A stretch of DNA of 44,732 bases. Source: Candidatus Eiseniibacteriota bacterium. GTDB lineage: Bacteria; Eisenbacteria; RBG-16-71-46; CAIMUX01; WJJG01. Positions 26,715 through 34,888 of this stretch are shown here, piece after piece. A program made the position numbers and the translations under genes. Each line of letters starts with the position of its first letter. Within the stretch, counting starts at the first letter, position 1. The DNA lies in NCBI GenBank assembly GCA_023129715.1, contig JAGMBO010000075.1, positions 1-44,732 of the forward strand, read 5' to 3'. The notes under the pieces are model-generated. The model was not told the origin of the DNA. It was given only the letters and a program-made list of their open reading frames with translations, and searched no databases.

Positions 26715-28524
26715 GCTGGCGTGCAACCGATCCCATAGGACCGGTGCGGTTGCAGCGGTCGGGATCGTCTGTGCGCTCGGGCTGATCCTTGCCGCCCTGC
26801 CCAGTCCGGCATCGGGATCGATGTCCTTGCGCGGTTTGGTTAGTTTGGAACGTCGATGGCTCGACGGGCTGGCCGGTTCGGCCGGCACATGCGGCACAGC
26901 CTGCACAGTCGGCACAGCCGGCACGTGCGGCACAGTCGGCATGTGCGGTACAGTCGGCACAGCCGGATCAAGCGGGTCTTCCTCCGGATCAAGCGGATCC
27001 TCCTCGAAGGGAGGACTCGGTCGCCTGGATCTCGCCTACGATCTCGGCGGTCGGCTCTCTCTCTCCTCCATTGAACTGGGTGCGCGCTGGCGTGGGGACG
27101 AGCCCCGCGAGTTCGCGGCTGGGGGATGGGGCAAGCAGGGGCGCTGGGCCGCGGGAGAGATCGAGCTGCAGTGGGGCGCAGGCTGCCTGCTCTCCGCAGA
27201 ACGCGTCTTCTCACGTCTCGTCCTGGGGGGATTCCGGGGGGCGGAGGGAGGACCCTTCTATCTGCGCGGGACGACGGCCTGGCGGAGCAGGCCGTGCCAG
27301 GGAGGCGCGCTTCAGATCCCGGTTGGTTCGCTGATCATGCTTGGCTGGGCGGGCCGCTGGGATCAGGGCCCGTGGCAAGCAGGCCTTGGTGCCTGGCACG
27401 CCGGCTGGGGTGGGATGATCAGCCTGTGCGGCCGCGGCGAGCGGCGAGCGAGTTGCTGGTCGCTATGCTGGGCGCCGCGAGGGAGGCGTGTCGCCGGTAT
27501 CCTCTCAACCGCTCGTGGCCGGGGTGCCTCGCTTGGTGAATCCGGTCGCAACGTCGCACCCGCCCACGGCGGCACGAGCAGGGCAAGCGATCAACGCAGG
27601 GAAGACGCTGCAGTACTCATCGAACTCGCCGGTCGGGCTCCCTGGACGGTTCTCACTTCTGGAGAGGTGGTCAGCGGTTCAGCCTCGGCGGATGCGATCG
27701 GTGCAACATGGCGTACACCTTCATCCGCTCTGCTCGGACGGTTGACGGGCGATCTCCATTGGCGGCGCGAGGATCGCGATCTCAGCGATTGCGGGCGAAC
27801 AGAGGACGGCTGGCAGCTCGATTGGGAACTCCCCGTCATGCGCGGCATGCTGCCCTCTCTGACGCTTCTCCTGCAGCGCCGTTCGGCGGCGCGCGACCCC
27901 ATCCCACGCATCGAGCGTTCGCTGCGATTCTCGCTGCATGCGGCCCCTTGGTCGGGAACCGATCTGTGGCTGACATTGGGAACGCAGCGCGAGGAAAGCT
28001 GCCGGAGCAATCCGGATGATGATGGGGAGCGCGCGTTGATCACTGCCGGGCAATCGTTGCTCGGCTTGCGCGCGCGCATTGAACTCTCGCCCACGCTCCG
28101 GCTCTCGCTGCGTTTTCGTGAGTCACAGGCCTCCCTGACGCTCGATGAAGAGGGCTTGCCGCTTGGGCTGCCGGGCCAGGCGGTCGAGTCGCTGGAGTCG
28201 GCGCCGGGCGAAGGACTCACCCACTGGTGGGACCGAGGGGCAGGGAGTCTGGCGCAGCTCGAACTGGAGCGGCGGGGGGCGGCACGCTGGTCGGCCGGGA
28301 TCGCCCTGGCAGCGGCGCCGGGTGAGCGAGCCGGCGCGGTCAGTGTGCGCCGCCCCCCCCGTCAACATCAGTGGCGCACGCTCGCCGCCGGGGCGTGGCT
28401 GGGGGAGTTCTGGGTGGCCCACCGCGCGGGAGGGCGGCAGTGGGAGAGCGTCGTGCGCATGATCGGCGGAGCTGAGCAGCCCCTGCGTCTCGTCTTGCTG
28501 CTGGGGATGAGGGTGGCGAGTTGA
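26707..28524 (+). CDS. Probable exported beta-rich protein with Gly-Thr-Cys repeats
   Basis: 605 residues; family not recognised. The start is taken as GTG 26707, which overlaps the previous stop and directly precedes a signal peptide (VCALGLILAALPSPASG). Earlier in-frame starts lie inside the previous gene. Residues ~60-90 are Gly-Thr-(Cys/Ala/Val) tripeptide repeats, followed by a Ser/Gly linker. The long remainder has barrel-like strands (GRLSLSSIELGARWRG, ALIELAG-like segments, LRLSLRFRESQASLTL) and ends LRLVLLLGMRVAS, a typical terminal strand. Probably outer-membrane and linked to the two genes before it. There are many Cys for an exported protein. Confidence 0.5.
   Translation: MSRLACNRSHRTGAVAAVGIVCALGLILAALPSPASGSMSLRGLVSLERRWLDGLAGSAGTCGTACTVGTAGTCGTVGMCGTVGTAGSSGSSSGSSGSSSKGGLGRLDLAYDLGGRLSLSSIELGARWRGDEPREFAAGGWGKQGRWAAGEIELQWGAGCLLSAERVFSRLVLGGFRGAEGGPFYLRGTTAWRSRPCQGGALQIPVGSLIMLGWAGRWDQGPWQAGLGAWHAGWGGMISLCGRGERRASCWSLCWAPRGRRVAGILSTARGRGASLGESGRNVAPAHGGTSRASDQRREDAAVLIELAGRAPWTVLTSGEVVSGSASADAIGATWRTPSSALLGRLTGDLHWRREDRDLSDCGRTEDGWQLDWELPVMRGMLPSLTLLLQRRSAARDPIPRIERSLRFSLHAAPWSGTDLWLTLGTQREESCRSNPDDDGERALITAGQSLLGLRARIELSPTLRLSLRFRESQASLTLDEEGLPLGLPGQAVESLESAPGEGLTHWWDRGAGSLAQLELERRGAARWSAGIALAAAPGERAGAVSVRRPPRQHQWRTLAAGAWLGEFWVAHRAGGRQWESVVRMIGGAEQPLRLVLLLGMRVAS
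26884..26964 (+). repeat. Nine tandem 9-bp repeats
   Basis: GGCACAGTC-type units repeat nine times in frame and encode Gly-Thr-Cys/Ala/Val. GGATCAAGC and TCCTCC units follow to 27007. Gains or losses would keep the frame, so the segment could vary in length without inactivating the gene. Confidence 0.85.
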
Positions 28525-28541
28525 ACGGTGTCGGGGGCAGT

Positions 28542-28580
28542 ATGGGCTTGCAGGTGCGACCTGCGTTGCGTCCAGCCCAT
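28542..28580. promoter_or_regulatory. Nested inverted repeats before the toxin-antitoxin genes
   Basis: ATGGGCT (28542-28548) pairs with AGCCCAT (28574-28580). Inside, GCAGGT-GCG-ACCTGC (28550-28564) is a second palindrome. It lies between the barrel-protein stop and the antitoxin start. It may be an operator for toxin-antitoxin autoregulation or a terminator of the upstream unit. Confidence 0.45.
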
Positions 28581-28616
28581 GGTGCGCCGATCACCCCGAT
28601 ATGCTAGGATGAATTC

Positions 28617-28841
28617 ATGGCGAATGATCCCGCGAAGATCCTGCAAGAGGCATTGAAGCTGCCTCCCGAGGCACGAGCTGCCCTCGCCGGATGGCTTCTC
28701 GATAGCCTGGACAGCGTTTCTGATGACGACGCTGAGGACCGCTGGAGTGATGAGATCAGTCGCCGGATCCAAGAACTCGATAGCGCAATCGTCAAGGCCG
28801 TTCCTTGGTCCGTTGCCCGCCGCACCATCTCGGATGCATGA
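28617..28841 (+). CDS. Antitoxin of the addiction-module component family
   Basis: 74 residues. It matches the short helical family often annotated as putative addiction module component: ILQEALKLPPEARAALAGWL, then LDSLD and a repeated EISRRIQELDS segment with acidic residues. It would bind and neutralise the RelE/ParE-type toxin encoded next and repress the operon. AGGA lies 8 bases before the ATG. Its stop overlaps the toxin start by 4 bases (ATGA), the normal coupling of such pairs. Confidence 0.85.
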   Translation: MANDPAKILQEALKLPPEARAALAGWLLDSLDSVSDDDAEDRWSDEISRRIQELDSAIVKAVPWSVARRTISDA

Positions 28842-29137
28842 TGGCAAGCTACCTGGTGGAATTCCATCCGGCTGCAGTTGAGGAGGGGCGAGCGGCGCGG
28901 GAGTGGTACGAGCAACGGAACACCTCTGCTGCCGCCGCATTCCTGGCCGAGTTGGACAAGGCCATCGCCAAGATTTCAGAAACCCCCGAGGGGTCGCCCA
29001 GCTACGTTCATGGTACGCGGCGCTTCCTGTTGCGGCGATTTCCGTTCTATGTGGTGTTCCGTGTCTGCAGAGACAGGATCGTCATTGTGGCCATTGCCCA
29101 CGCCCGGCGGCGCCCGAACTACTGGAAATCACGCTAG
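28838..29137 (+). CDS. RelE/ParE-family toxin
   Basis: 99 residues with the RelE/ParE fold signature: YLVEFHPAAVEEGRAAREWY, then FLLRRFPFYVVFRV and the final IVIVAIAHARRRPNYWKSR. Homologues either cut mRNA at the ribosome or poison gyrase; the sequence does not say which. Arg and His residues near the C-terminus are kept, so it looks active. Start at ATG 28838, overlapping the antitoxin stop. Confidence 0.88.
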   Translation: MMASYLVEFHPAAVEEGRAAREWYEQRNTSAAAAFLAELDKAIAKISETPEGSPSYVHGTRRFLLRRFPFYVVFRVCRDRIVIVAIAHARRRPNYWKSR

Positions 29138-29312
29138 CGCTTCTGCGCGGCCGCCCACATGTCGCGTTTGCTTGACCCGGAGGACATGCGGGCCTTCGGT
29201 CTTCGGATGGGGCTTTCTGAGAGGGTCGTCGAAGAGGACATTCTCAGACAGCGTTTCTGGGGTTCCCGCAAGGGCTCCAGTGAGATCATCCTCAACCGAG
29301 GGAGGAAGACGA

Positions 29313-30848
29313 TTGGCACGGGGTGAACTGATCGACCGCATCGCCGGGCTGGCGGAAGAGCGGGACGGGGAGATCGCCGCCGAGACGATCGCGCGCGACT
29401 GCCTGCGCCTCGCCGGACCGGGCGGCGCCGCGGCGGCCGGACTGGTGCGCGCCCTGCTGCGGCAGGATGCGCGCTTCACCGAAGAGCGGCCGGGTCAGTG
29501 GACCTTCCGGCGGCCGACGCCGGAGCGGCTCGAGCCGCCCGTGCTGCTCGCCGCGATCGAGGTCCCGCGCGGGTTTGAATCACAGCCCTGGCAGTGGCGC
29601 GTCAGCGGGCGGCTGTGGGGGCAGGAGACCCGGCTGTTGCAGCACTCGGGCGCGGAACGGACCCCGGAGCTGGAGGGGCTGCTCGATTGGCTCGGCGCCT
29701 GCCCCGCCGCGACCGATCGTCCCGGCGCGCTCGGCCGCTGGCTGGGGGCGCAAGAGCGTCTACATGCATTGCCGGAGATCGAACGCGAGATCATCGATCT
29801 GCGGGGTTGGCGGCGGCTGCTGGCCGGGGTCGAGGGAGGCGACAGTGACCAGTGTGTCTCGGTGCGCGGGGCGGATGCGGATCCAGGCGCGAGTGCGAGC
29901 CGGGGCGCCGGAGCGGCGGCGGATGCGGACACGGATGGATTGAATCGGATCGTCGAGGATCTCGAGAACCTCGGCAGGCAGCTCGAGCGCGTGGTCGCCG
30001 TCGCCCGCGAGCGGGGTCTGGACTCCTGGAGTCAGGTCGCCCTGGCTCCGGTGTTTGCCCAGCAGGCCGCGCGCGATCGTGTCTGGGAGACCGAACGCGA
30101 TTTCGGGCGCGAGCAAGTAGAGGAGTTGCCCGAGGCGCCCGGGATCTACCGCTTCTTCGATCGCGCCGGCCGCCTGCTCTATATCGGTAAGTCGGCCAAT
30201 CTCCGCCGGCGGGTGTTCTCCTACTTCCGGCCCCTGGACGTTCGCTCGGCGCGCCGGGCAGAGCTGCTCGGCCAGCTCTACCGATTCGAGGCCGAGACGA
30301 TGGGCAATGAGCTGGAAGCGCTGATCCGCGAGCTAGTCGAGATCCGGCGCCGGAAGCCGGAGTGGAACGTGCAAGTCGATCTGGGGCGTGAGCGGCAACG
30401 GTTCCTGCCGGGGGAGCGGGATCTCCTGCTTCTGCTCCCGAACAGCGACGGCAGTCGCAGCCTCTTTCTGCTCTCGGGCGAGCGCGTCGCCCGCGCGCGG
30501 CTCACGCCCGATGCCGATGCCGCCTGGCTGGGGGAGGCCCTCGGAGCCTTCTTCACCGGCGGGCGGCTGGACGCCGGCATTGGTGAGATCGGCGCCCCCG
30601 AGCGCCAGCTCGTGCGCCGTTGGCTCGATTGGGAACGGCCCGGAATCACGGTGCTGCGCGTCGTGGACTTCTCCGGATTCGGGGCCATCGCGGATGCGGT
30701 TGCAGTTCATGCGGATACGGTTGCAGCCCACGCGGGTGCGGGGCGCGGCGTGCCGGGAGATCATTCGGTGGCCGCGGACTATCCGGAAGGAGTGCAGGAG
30801 AGCACGCTCCTGCGCGACGGGGGCCTGGGGGCGCAGGAGCGCCGCTAG
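29313..30848 (+). CDS. GIY-YIG (UvrC-type) nuclease with unusual N-terminal region
   Basis: 511 residues. The start is TTG 29313 with a strong GGGAGGAAG upstream; the frame stays open to 28878 but without coding character. Residues ~270-352 are a GIY-YIG nuclease like that of UvrC: APGIYRFF, LLYIGKSANLRRRVFSYF and MGNELEALIRE. Arg299 and a Glu near 333-335 fit the catalytic set. Residues ~75-175 occupy the place where related fusions carry a DEDD (DnaQ-like) exonuclease, but the acidic metal residues are not apparent. An Asp/Ala-rich linker (about 185-208) separates the two. Bacterial DnaQ-GIY-YIG proteins are poorly understood; a repair role is inferred. The last 3 codons overlap the converging membrane gene by 4 bases. 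Confidence 0.75.
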   Translation: MARGELIDRIAGLAEERDGEIAAETIARDCLRLAGPGGAAAAGLVRALLRQDARFTEERPGQWTFRRPTPERLEPPVLLAAIEVPRGFESQPWQWRVSGRLWGQETRLLQHSGAERTPELEGLLDWLGACPAATDRPGALGRWLGAQERLHALPEIEREIIDLRGWRRLLAGVEGGDSDQCVSVRGADADPGASASRGAGAAADADTDGLNRIVEDLENLGRQLERVVAVARERGLDSWSQVALAPVFAQQAARDRVWETERDFGREQVEELPEAPGIYRFFDRAGRLLYIGKSANLRRRVFSYFRPLDVRSARRAELLGQLYRFEAETMGNELEALIRELVEIRRRKPEWNVQVDLGRERQRFLPGERDLLLLLPNSDGSRSLFLLSGERVARARLTPDADAAWLGEALGAFFTGGRLDAGIGEIGAPERQLVRRWLDWERPGITVLRVVDFSGFGAIADAVAVHADTVAAHAGAGRGVPGDHSVAADYPEGVQESTLLRDGGLGAQERR

Positions 30849-31477
30849 AAGAGCTCGGCCGTCCCGCGCACGACGTCGATGAAGAGATAATTCATCCGAC
30901 CGATCAGGAGTGAGATGCGCCCCATCACCGTGTAGCCGAAGGCCGCACCGAAGCTGAGCATCAGGAACCAGACCCCGAGCCGCGAGACCGCCCCGACAGA
31001 ACCCTTGTGCTCGATCGAGAAGTAGAAGTAGACCAGAACCGCCAGTACCCCGACGATCATGATCAGGTTATCGACCGGCGTGTAGGTGCCGCCGATCGGG
31101 TTCATGATCGTCGAGCCGAGTTGCGGGACGACCTCGCCTTGCAGCTTCTGGACCATGTTGATCCCGACGTAGTAGGCGATGTAGACGGCGAGCGAGAGGC
31201 GCGCCATCCAGGCGATCTTGGGGATGAAGCGCGTGTAGAGGTTCAGGCCCAGCAGCAGCGGGATCATCAGGTGCCAGTGCGTGCCGAAGTCGGAGAACAA
31301 CGGACGGAACAGATTGGGTGCGAGCGTATTGACTGAGACGATGCCGATGTAGTAGCCGAGCGAGATGCCGGCGAAGAGGCTCTCGGCGAAGCGGAAGAAC
31401 GGGTTGTCCCGGTAGAGGAAGCTGAAGATACAGAGCGTCAGAAACGCCCCGATCCAGAGTCCGATCGCCTCCGTCAT
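30845..31477 (-). CDS. Polytopic membrane protein of unknown function (module gene 4)
   Basis: 210 residues; family not recognised. About six hydrophobic helices are visible (AIGLWIGAFLTLCIFSFLY, SLFAGISLGYYIGIVSV, HLMIPLLLGLNLYT, LSLAVYIAYYVGINM, NLIMIVGVLAVLVYFYFSI, LGVWFLMLSFGAAFGYTVMG). GGGGAG precedes the start. It is the last gene of a four-gene minus-strand group of membrane proteins, separated from gene 3 by 225 bp that include 36-bp tandem repeats. Its stop overlaps the nuclease stop by 4 bases. Confidence 0.7.
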   Translation of the reverse strand: MTEAIGLWIGAFLTLCIFSFLYRDNPFFRFAESLFAGISLGYYIGIVSVNTLAPNLFRPLFSDFGTHWHLMIPLLLGLNLYTRFIPKIAWMARLSLAVYIAYYVGINMVQKLQGEVVPQLGSTIMNPIGGTYTPVDNLIMIVGVLAVLVYFYFSIEHKGSVGAVSRLGVWFLMLSFGAAFGYTVMGRISLLIGRMNYLFIDVVRGTAELF

Positions 31478-31587
31478 TCCGTTGCTCTCCCCATCCGCTC
31501 TCGTGAGCGCCCCGGGGCGCTCGTGTTATCTGCCTTCGTCGTCCGTGCAGGCCTACCTCTGCGGCGCCCTGCACCGTGCTTGGTCCC

Positions 31588-31728
31588 TTCTCGGCTAGCG
31601 TTGCTCCTCTGCCTGAGTCCGGGCTCTCGGCTAGCGCTGCTCCTCTGTCTGGGTCCGGCTTCTCGGCTAGCGTTGCTCCTCTGTCTGGGTCCGGCTTCTC
31701 GGCTAGCGTTGCTCCGCTGCTTGGCGCC
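31588..31728. repeat. 36-bp tandem repeats at the end of membrane gene 3
   Basis: Units at 31588, 31624, 31660 and a partial one at 31696 share TCTCGGCTAGCG and GCTCCTCTGTCTGGGTCCGG. The last unit contains the stop of the membrane gene that ends at 31703. Read on the minus strand, the same EEQR-stop coding end is therefore repeated in the same frame three more times. The two middle units are almost identical, so the expansion is recent. Confidence 0.9.
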
Positions 31729-32605
31729 GTTCCTGCCGGCGCATCAGGAAGTAGATCGTATTGCCGAAGAGGATGAAGATCATGATGATCGCATGGTCGA
31801 CCGTCTGGGCATCCATGCCCTTCATCGCCGTGTAGACCCCGGGGCGCTCGTAGCGCGGGATGAGCTGCGGATAGGCGTCGAGCAGCAGGCTCTCGTATTC
31901 CGATGCGCCTTTCAGTCCCCCGAGCATGCCCATCATCTGCCCCGAATCCAAAAACGCGTAGTACTTCGGCGCCGAGACCGCTGTCGTGCCGACCGCCACC
32001 GGTGTCCCGAACTGGGCGTTGACCAGATTGGCCCACCACTCACCGATGATATTGGTCGAGAAGCTGACGATGAGAGCGATGTCCTCGTAGTTGGTGACCC
32101 GCTGCATCAGGGGCAGCTCGCCCAGGGGTGTGCCGGCATAGTCGGTTGGGAAGACGCCCTCGAAGGCAACCCCCATCTGCTTCATTGCCGCCTGGGCGCC
32201 GTCCTTGTACCCGATGAAGGCGTAGTCCTCGCCCTCGATGAGCTGCGGATACTCCGCGGTGACATCGCCGACGACCTCGCCGGCCATCGTGAGTCCGCCG
32301 ATCGGGAAGAGGGCGACGACGACGAGCTTGATCTGCCGTTCGAAGCAGTGGCGCATGACCGCCTCGGCCATCGGGGTGTTCTCCGGGGCGGTCGTCGGGC
32401 CGTAGTCGAAGGAAACCAAGACGACATCCTCGGGGCTGAGGCTTTCGATCTTCGCGAAGATGCTCTCTACCGGGGGTGTCGTCGAGACGGGGAAACCGAT
32501 GCGGAAGAGGATCGGCAGGATCGTGCCGAGGGCGATCAGCAGATAGACGATCCGCCGGTCGAGGTTGACCAAGCGCTCAAGCCTGCTCTTCTGCCCGCCC
32601 GCCAT
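31703..32605 (-). CDS. Membrane protein with soluble central domain (module gene 3)
   Basis: 300 residues; family not recognised. One helix lies near the start (about 19-37: IVYLLIALGTILPILFRIGF). A soluble alpha/beta domain of ~210 residues follows (DVVLVSFDYGPTTAPENTPM, IKLVVVALFPIGG, IALIVSFSTNI), and a second helix ends the protein (HAIIMIFILFGNTIYFLM). The domain is probably outside the membrane between the two helices. Its start overlaps the stop of gene 2 (TAATG), so translation is coupled. It is likely a subunit of a complex with the other three gene products. Confidence 0.7.
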   Translation of the reverse strand: MAGGQKSRLERLVNLDRRIVYLLIALGTILPILFRIGFPVSTTPPVESIFAKIESLSPEDVVLVSFDYGPTTAPENTPMAEAVMRHCFERQIKLVVVALFPIGGLTMAGEVVGDVTAEYPQLIEGEDYAFIGYKDGAQAAMKQMGVAFEGVFPTDYAGTPLGELPLMQRVTNYEDIALIVSFSTNIIGEWWANLVNAQFGTPVAVGTTAVSAPKYYAFLDSGQMMGMLGGLKGASEYESLLLDAYPQLIPRYERPGVYTAMKGMDAQTVDHAIIMIFILFGNTIYFLMRRQERRQAAEQR

Positions 32606-33315
32606 TACTGCTCCTTGATCCCCAGGTAAGAGCGTTCGATGCCTAAGATCACCCGCAGCGAGAGACTCGCGGCACCCAAGGCAGCACCAATGATAATGCC
32701 CCGCTGGGCGGCGGTGTTGGGTACTGCCATGATCCAGTCGGTGACTCTCGGAAGCCAGGTCTCGCCCCCCGGGGCCCAGCTAAAGGCATACTCGCCGAGG
32801 GGCGTGCGCCCGAGCATGACGATGAAGGCGGCCACAAGCAGGATCGTCGCCTCGACGTTGCGCACGCGGAAGGCGCGGAATGCGGCCGAGGCGACGTAGA
32901 AGGCGAGCAGGCTGAACATCGCCGCCTGCAGGGGATTGAACATGTTGCGCGTGAGCCAAAAGAAGGGCGTATCCGAGCCGTCCGGGGCGGTGAGCAGGCC
33001 CTGGAAGGGGCCGACACGGATCGCGCTCAAGATTCCGAAGGTGCCCATCACGATCAGGCCCACCAGCAGGCTGATCGCGAAGGGCCAGCCGGAGCGGCGG
33101 TGTTCGATCTTGCGCACGCTGCCCTGGATGACATTGACGACCCCGAGCAGGAGCGCGAAGCCATAGATGATGACCATGTAGCGTTCGACGGTATCGCGGA
33201 CGAAGGGCACGGCGGGACCGATCACCGGAATGCGATCAGTGAGGAAAAAGGTGACGATCGGCACGAGGCCGACGAAGAACGTCAGGACGAGCGGCAACCT
33301 GAGTTTCCAGAACAT
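32605..33315 (-). CDS. Polytopic membrane protein of unknown function (module gene 2)
   Basis: 236 residues; family not recognised. About six hydrophobic helices (LVLTFFVGLVPIVTFFLTD, MVIIYGFALLLGVVNVIQG, FAISLLVGLIVMGTFGILS, LQAAMFSLLAFYVASAAF, ATILLVAAFIVMLG, GIIIGAALGAASLSLRVIL). GGGAGG precedes the start. It is coupled to gene 3 by a one-base overlap and follows gene 1 after 79 bases. Confidence 0.7.
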   Translation of the reverse strand: MFWKLRLPLVLTFFVGLVPIVTFFLTDRIPVIGPAVPFVRDTVERYMVIIYGFALLLGVVNVIQGSVRKIEHRRSGWPFAISLLVGLIVMGTFGILSAIRVGPFQGLLTAPDGSDTPFFWLTRNMFNPLQAAMFSLLAFYVASAAFRAFRVRNVEATILLVAAFIVMLGRTPLGEYAFSWAPGGETWLPRVTDWIMAVPNTAAQRGIIIGAALGAASLSLRVILGIERSYLGIKEQ

Positions 33316-33394
33316 CGTTGCGGCTGTCCTCCCGTTTCTTGCCGTGTCGCGTCCGGCGGTCGCCGCCGTGAGTGACCCGCCGCCCTCGCAGGCA

Positions 33395-34321
33395 CTAGCG
33401 GATCGTCATGAACTCCCGCAGCCAGTGGACACCAAAGATCTCGAGGGCGATGCCGAGAACCAGATAGACGATCAGCGCCGCCTTGGTGAAATCCTGTCCC
33501 TTGATACTACCGAGCATCGCCGGCTCGCGCGAGACATAGGCGCCGGCGGCAAAGAGCTCTTCTCCCATCAGGGTGTAATCGCAGACGACCGCGAAGAAGG
33601 GCAGCTGGGTCACTTCCGCAGTGCCGGCGATCTGGATCGCGCCGGTCATCTGGCCCGTCTCGGCGAGGAGGAGTGATTCGGCATGAAAGGTGCCGATCAG
33701 GAAGTTCGCCGCCGGCTTCTCGCGCACCATATAGCCGGTCACTGCCGCCGTGAAAGCGAACTGGTCGTAGGTGACATAGCTGACGATCTCGTCGGTGTAG
33801 AGATCAGGCCGGCCCGCCTGCATGTAGGCTTCCCGGACCGTCTCGCGGGCGGCGGCGAAGGTAAGCGGGTCCTTGTTGAGTACGGCCAGGTCGGCGCCAT
33901 AGCGGGCCGAGAGGGTGGCGACATGCCGCATGACCGCCAGGCTGGCAATCGTCTGGATGTCTTCCAGGGCGCCTCCGCCGGGGAGATAGAGGACTTTCTT
34001 GCCCAGCTCGGTGGCCCGTCCGACAGCCTCTTCCATGGCGGCGATTCCGGCAATGCGACGGATGAAGAGCTCGTGGCCCTGGCGCGAGCGCCGGATGAAG
34101 TAGAGCACCAGGATCGAGAAGACGATGAAGACCGCCAGGGGAGCACGGGTGCGGGCCGGGTCGAACCAGCCCTGGGCCTCACCTCCCTGGGCGAGGGCGA
34201 CAGTAGGGCCGAGGGCCAGGACAAGGAGGGCGATGCCGAGCAGGCCGAGAACGGCGATCAGGGTAGAAGATTGGGCCTGGCGTTGGGTGCCGGGGTGGGG
34301 TCGCATGTGCTCAGCGGGCAT
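33395..34321 (-). CDS. Membrane protein with cytoplasmic domain (module gene 1)
   Basis: 308 residues. A signal or first helix lies at about 19-44, a second helix at about 62-78 (LAVFIVFSILVLYFIRR), and a soluble domain of ~190 residues follows (VLYLPGGGALEDIQTIASLA, ADLAVLNKDPLTFAAARETV, VTYDQFAFTAAVTGYM). A final helix is at about 282-300. From memory the soluble domain resembles the uncharacterised family DUF6754; this needs a profile search. GAGGAG precedes the ATG at 34321. It is the first gene of the four-gene unit; genes of this make-up without enzymes nearby suggest a structural or sensing membrane complex. Confidence 0.65.
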   Translation of the reverse strand: MPAEHMRPHPGTQRQAQSSTLIAVLGLLGIALLVLALGPTVALAQGGEAQGWFDPARTRAPLAVFIVFSILVLYFIRRSRQGHELFIRRIAGIAAMEEAVGRATELGKKVLYLPGGGALEDIQTIASLAVMRHVATLSARYGADLAVLNKDPLTFAAARETVREAYMQAGRPDLYTDEIVSYVTYDQFAFTAAVTGYMVREKPAANFLIGTFHAESLLLAETGQMTGAIQIAGTAEVTQLPFFAVVCDYTLMGEELFAAGAYVSREPAMLGSIKGQDFTKAALIVYLVLGIALEIFGVHWLREFMTIR

Positions 34322-34387
34322 CCAGGCTCCTCAGTTGGGCCGCGGGGCGGGCCATCGTGGTCGGGCCGCGACTCACTCCGGTCACAA

Positions 34388-34403
34388 GGCTAGTAGTCTA
34401 GCC
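34388..34403. other. Small inverted repeat upstream of membrane gene 1
   Basis: GGCTAG-TAGT-CTAGCC forms a 6-bp stem 67 bases upstream of the start at 34321. It may be an operator or marks the left border of the repeat region. Confidence 0.35.
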
Positions 34404-34479
34404 ACGATTGAGGCAGGCATCAACCGAAAGAGGGCAGACGGGGGGATTGGAGGGCTGTTCACCGGAAGGGCACAGGTTC

Positions 34480-34840
34480 GTACTCGTCTCGGGGAGGCGA
34501 GAGGAGGTGGTGGGGCGGCTGGTAGATAGAGTGGTTGACGCACGCGCCTGTGGCGGCTGCCGCGAGGTCGGCGCATATCCCTAATAGCTGGTGGCAGTTG
34601 CAGATCGGGCAGCGCGGCTCTGGTCTCCGCTCAGGGCCGTCGATACCCTGCCCGCGCCACCCATGAGCCCCCTCACCTCCCCACCGCCCCAAGTTCTCCG
34701 CGCTCTCTGTTCTTAAGGCCCGAGTGGTTGACGCTCTTCACCTTCTCGGGGGGGCGAGAGGAGGGGGGGCGAACTGGTCGCCCATGCTCATCACAACTGC
34801 AGTGAGATCGATCGGATGCAACCTTCGGGACGCACACAAG
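34480..34840 (+). repeat. Spacer block A of the gene array
   Basis: Most of the 567-bp gap 34322-34888. From 34687 it holds CCCCAAGTTCTCC, CTTAAGGCCC and AGTGGTTGACGCTC. The hairpin TCTCG (34744-34748) with CGAGA (34755-34759) around a G loop follows, then a tail resembling TTCGGGACGCACA near 34824. It ends 49 bases past the kinase gene stop. A second partial unit (TCTCGGGGAGGCGAGAGG and GAGTGGTTGACGC) lies at 34483-34550. No gene is visible. Outer borders are approximate. Confidence 0.75.
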
Positions 34841-34888
34841 CCAGGTGAGACGGTTGCGGCTCGACTCAATGTCTTGCCACACAGCAGG

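Noticed and set aside
31068-32039. Minus-strand frame with a 12-residue repeat (GATLAEKPDPDR)
   Set aside because: Alternative frame of the 36-bp tandem repeats and of membrane genes 3 and 4, which are clearly coding in other frames.
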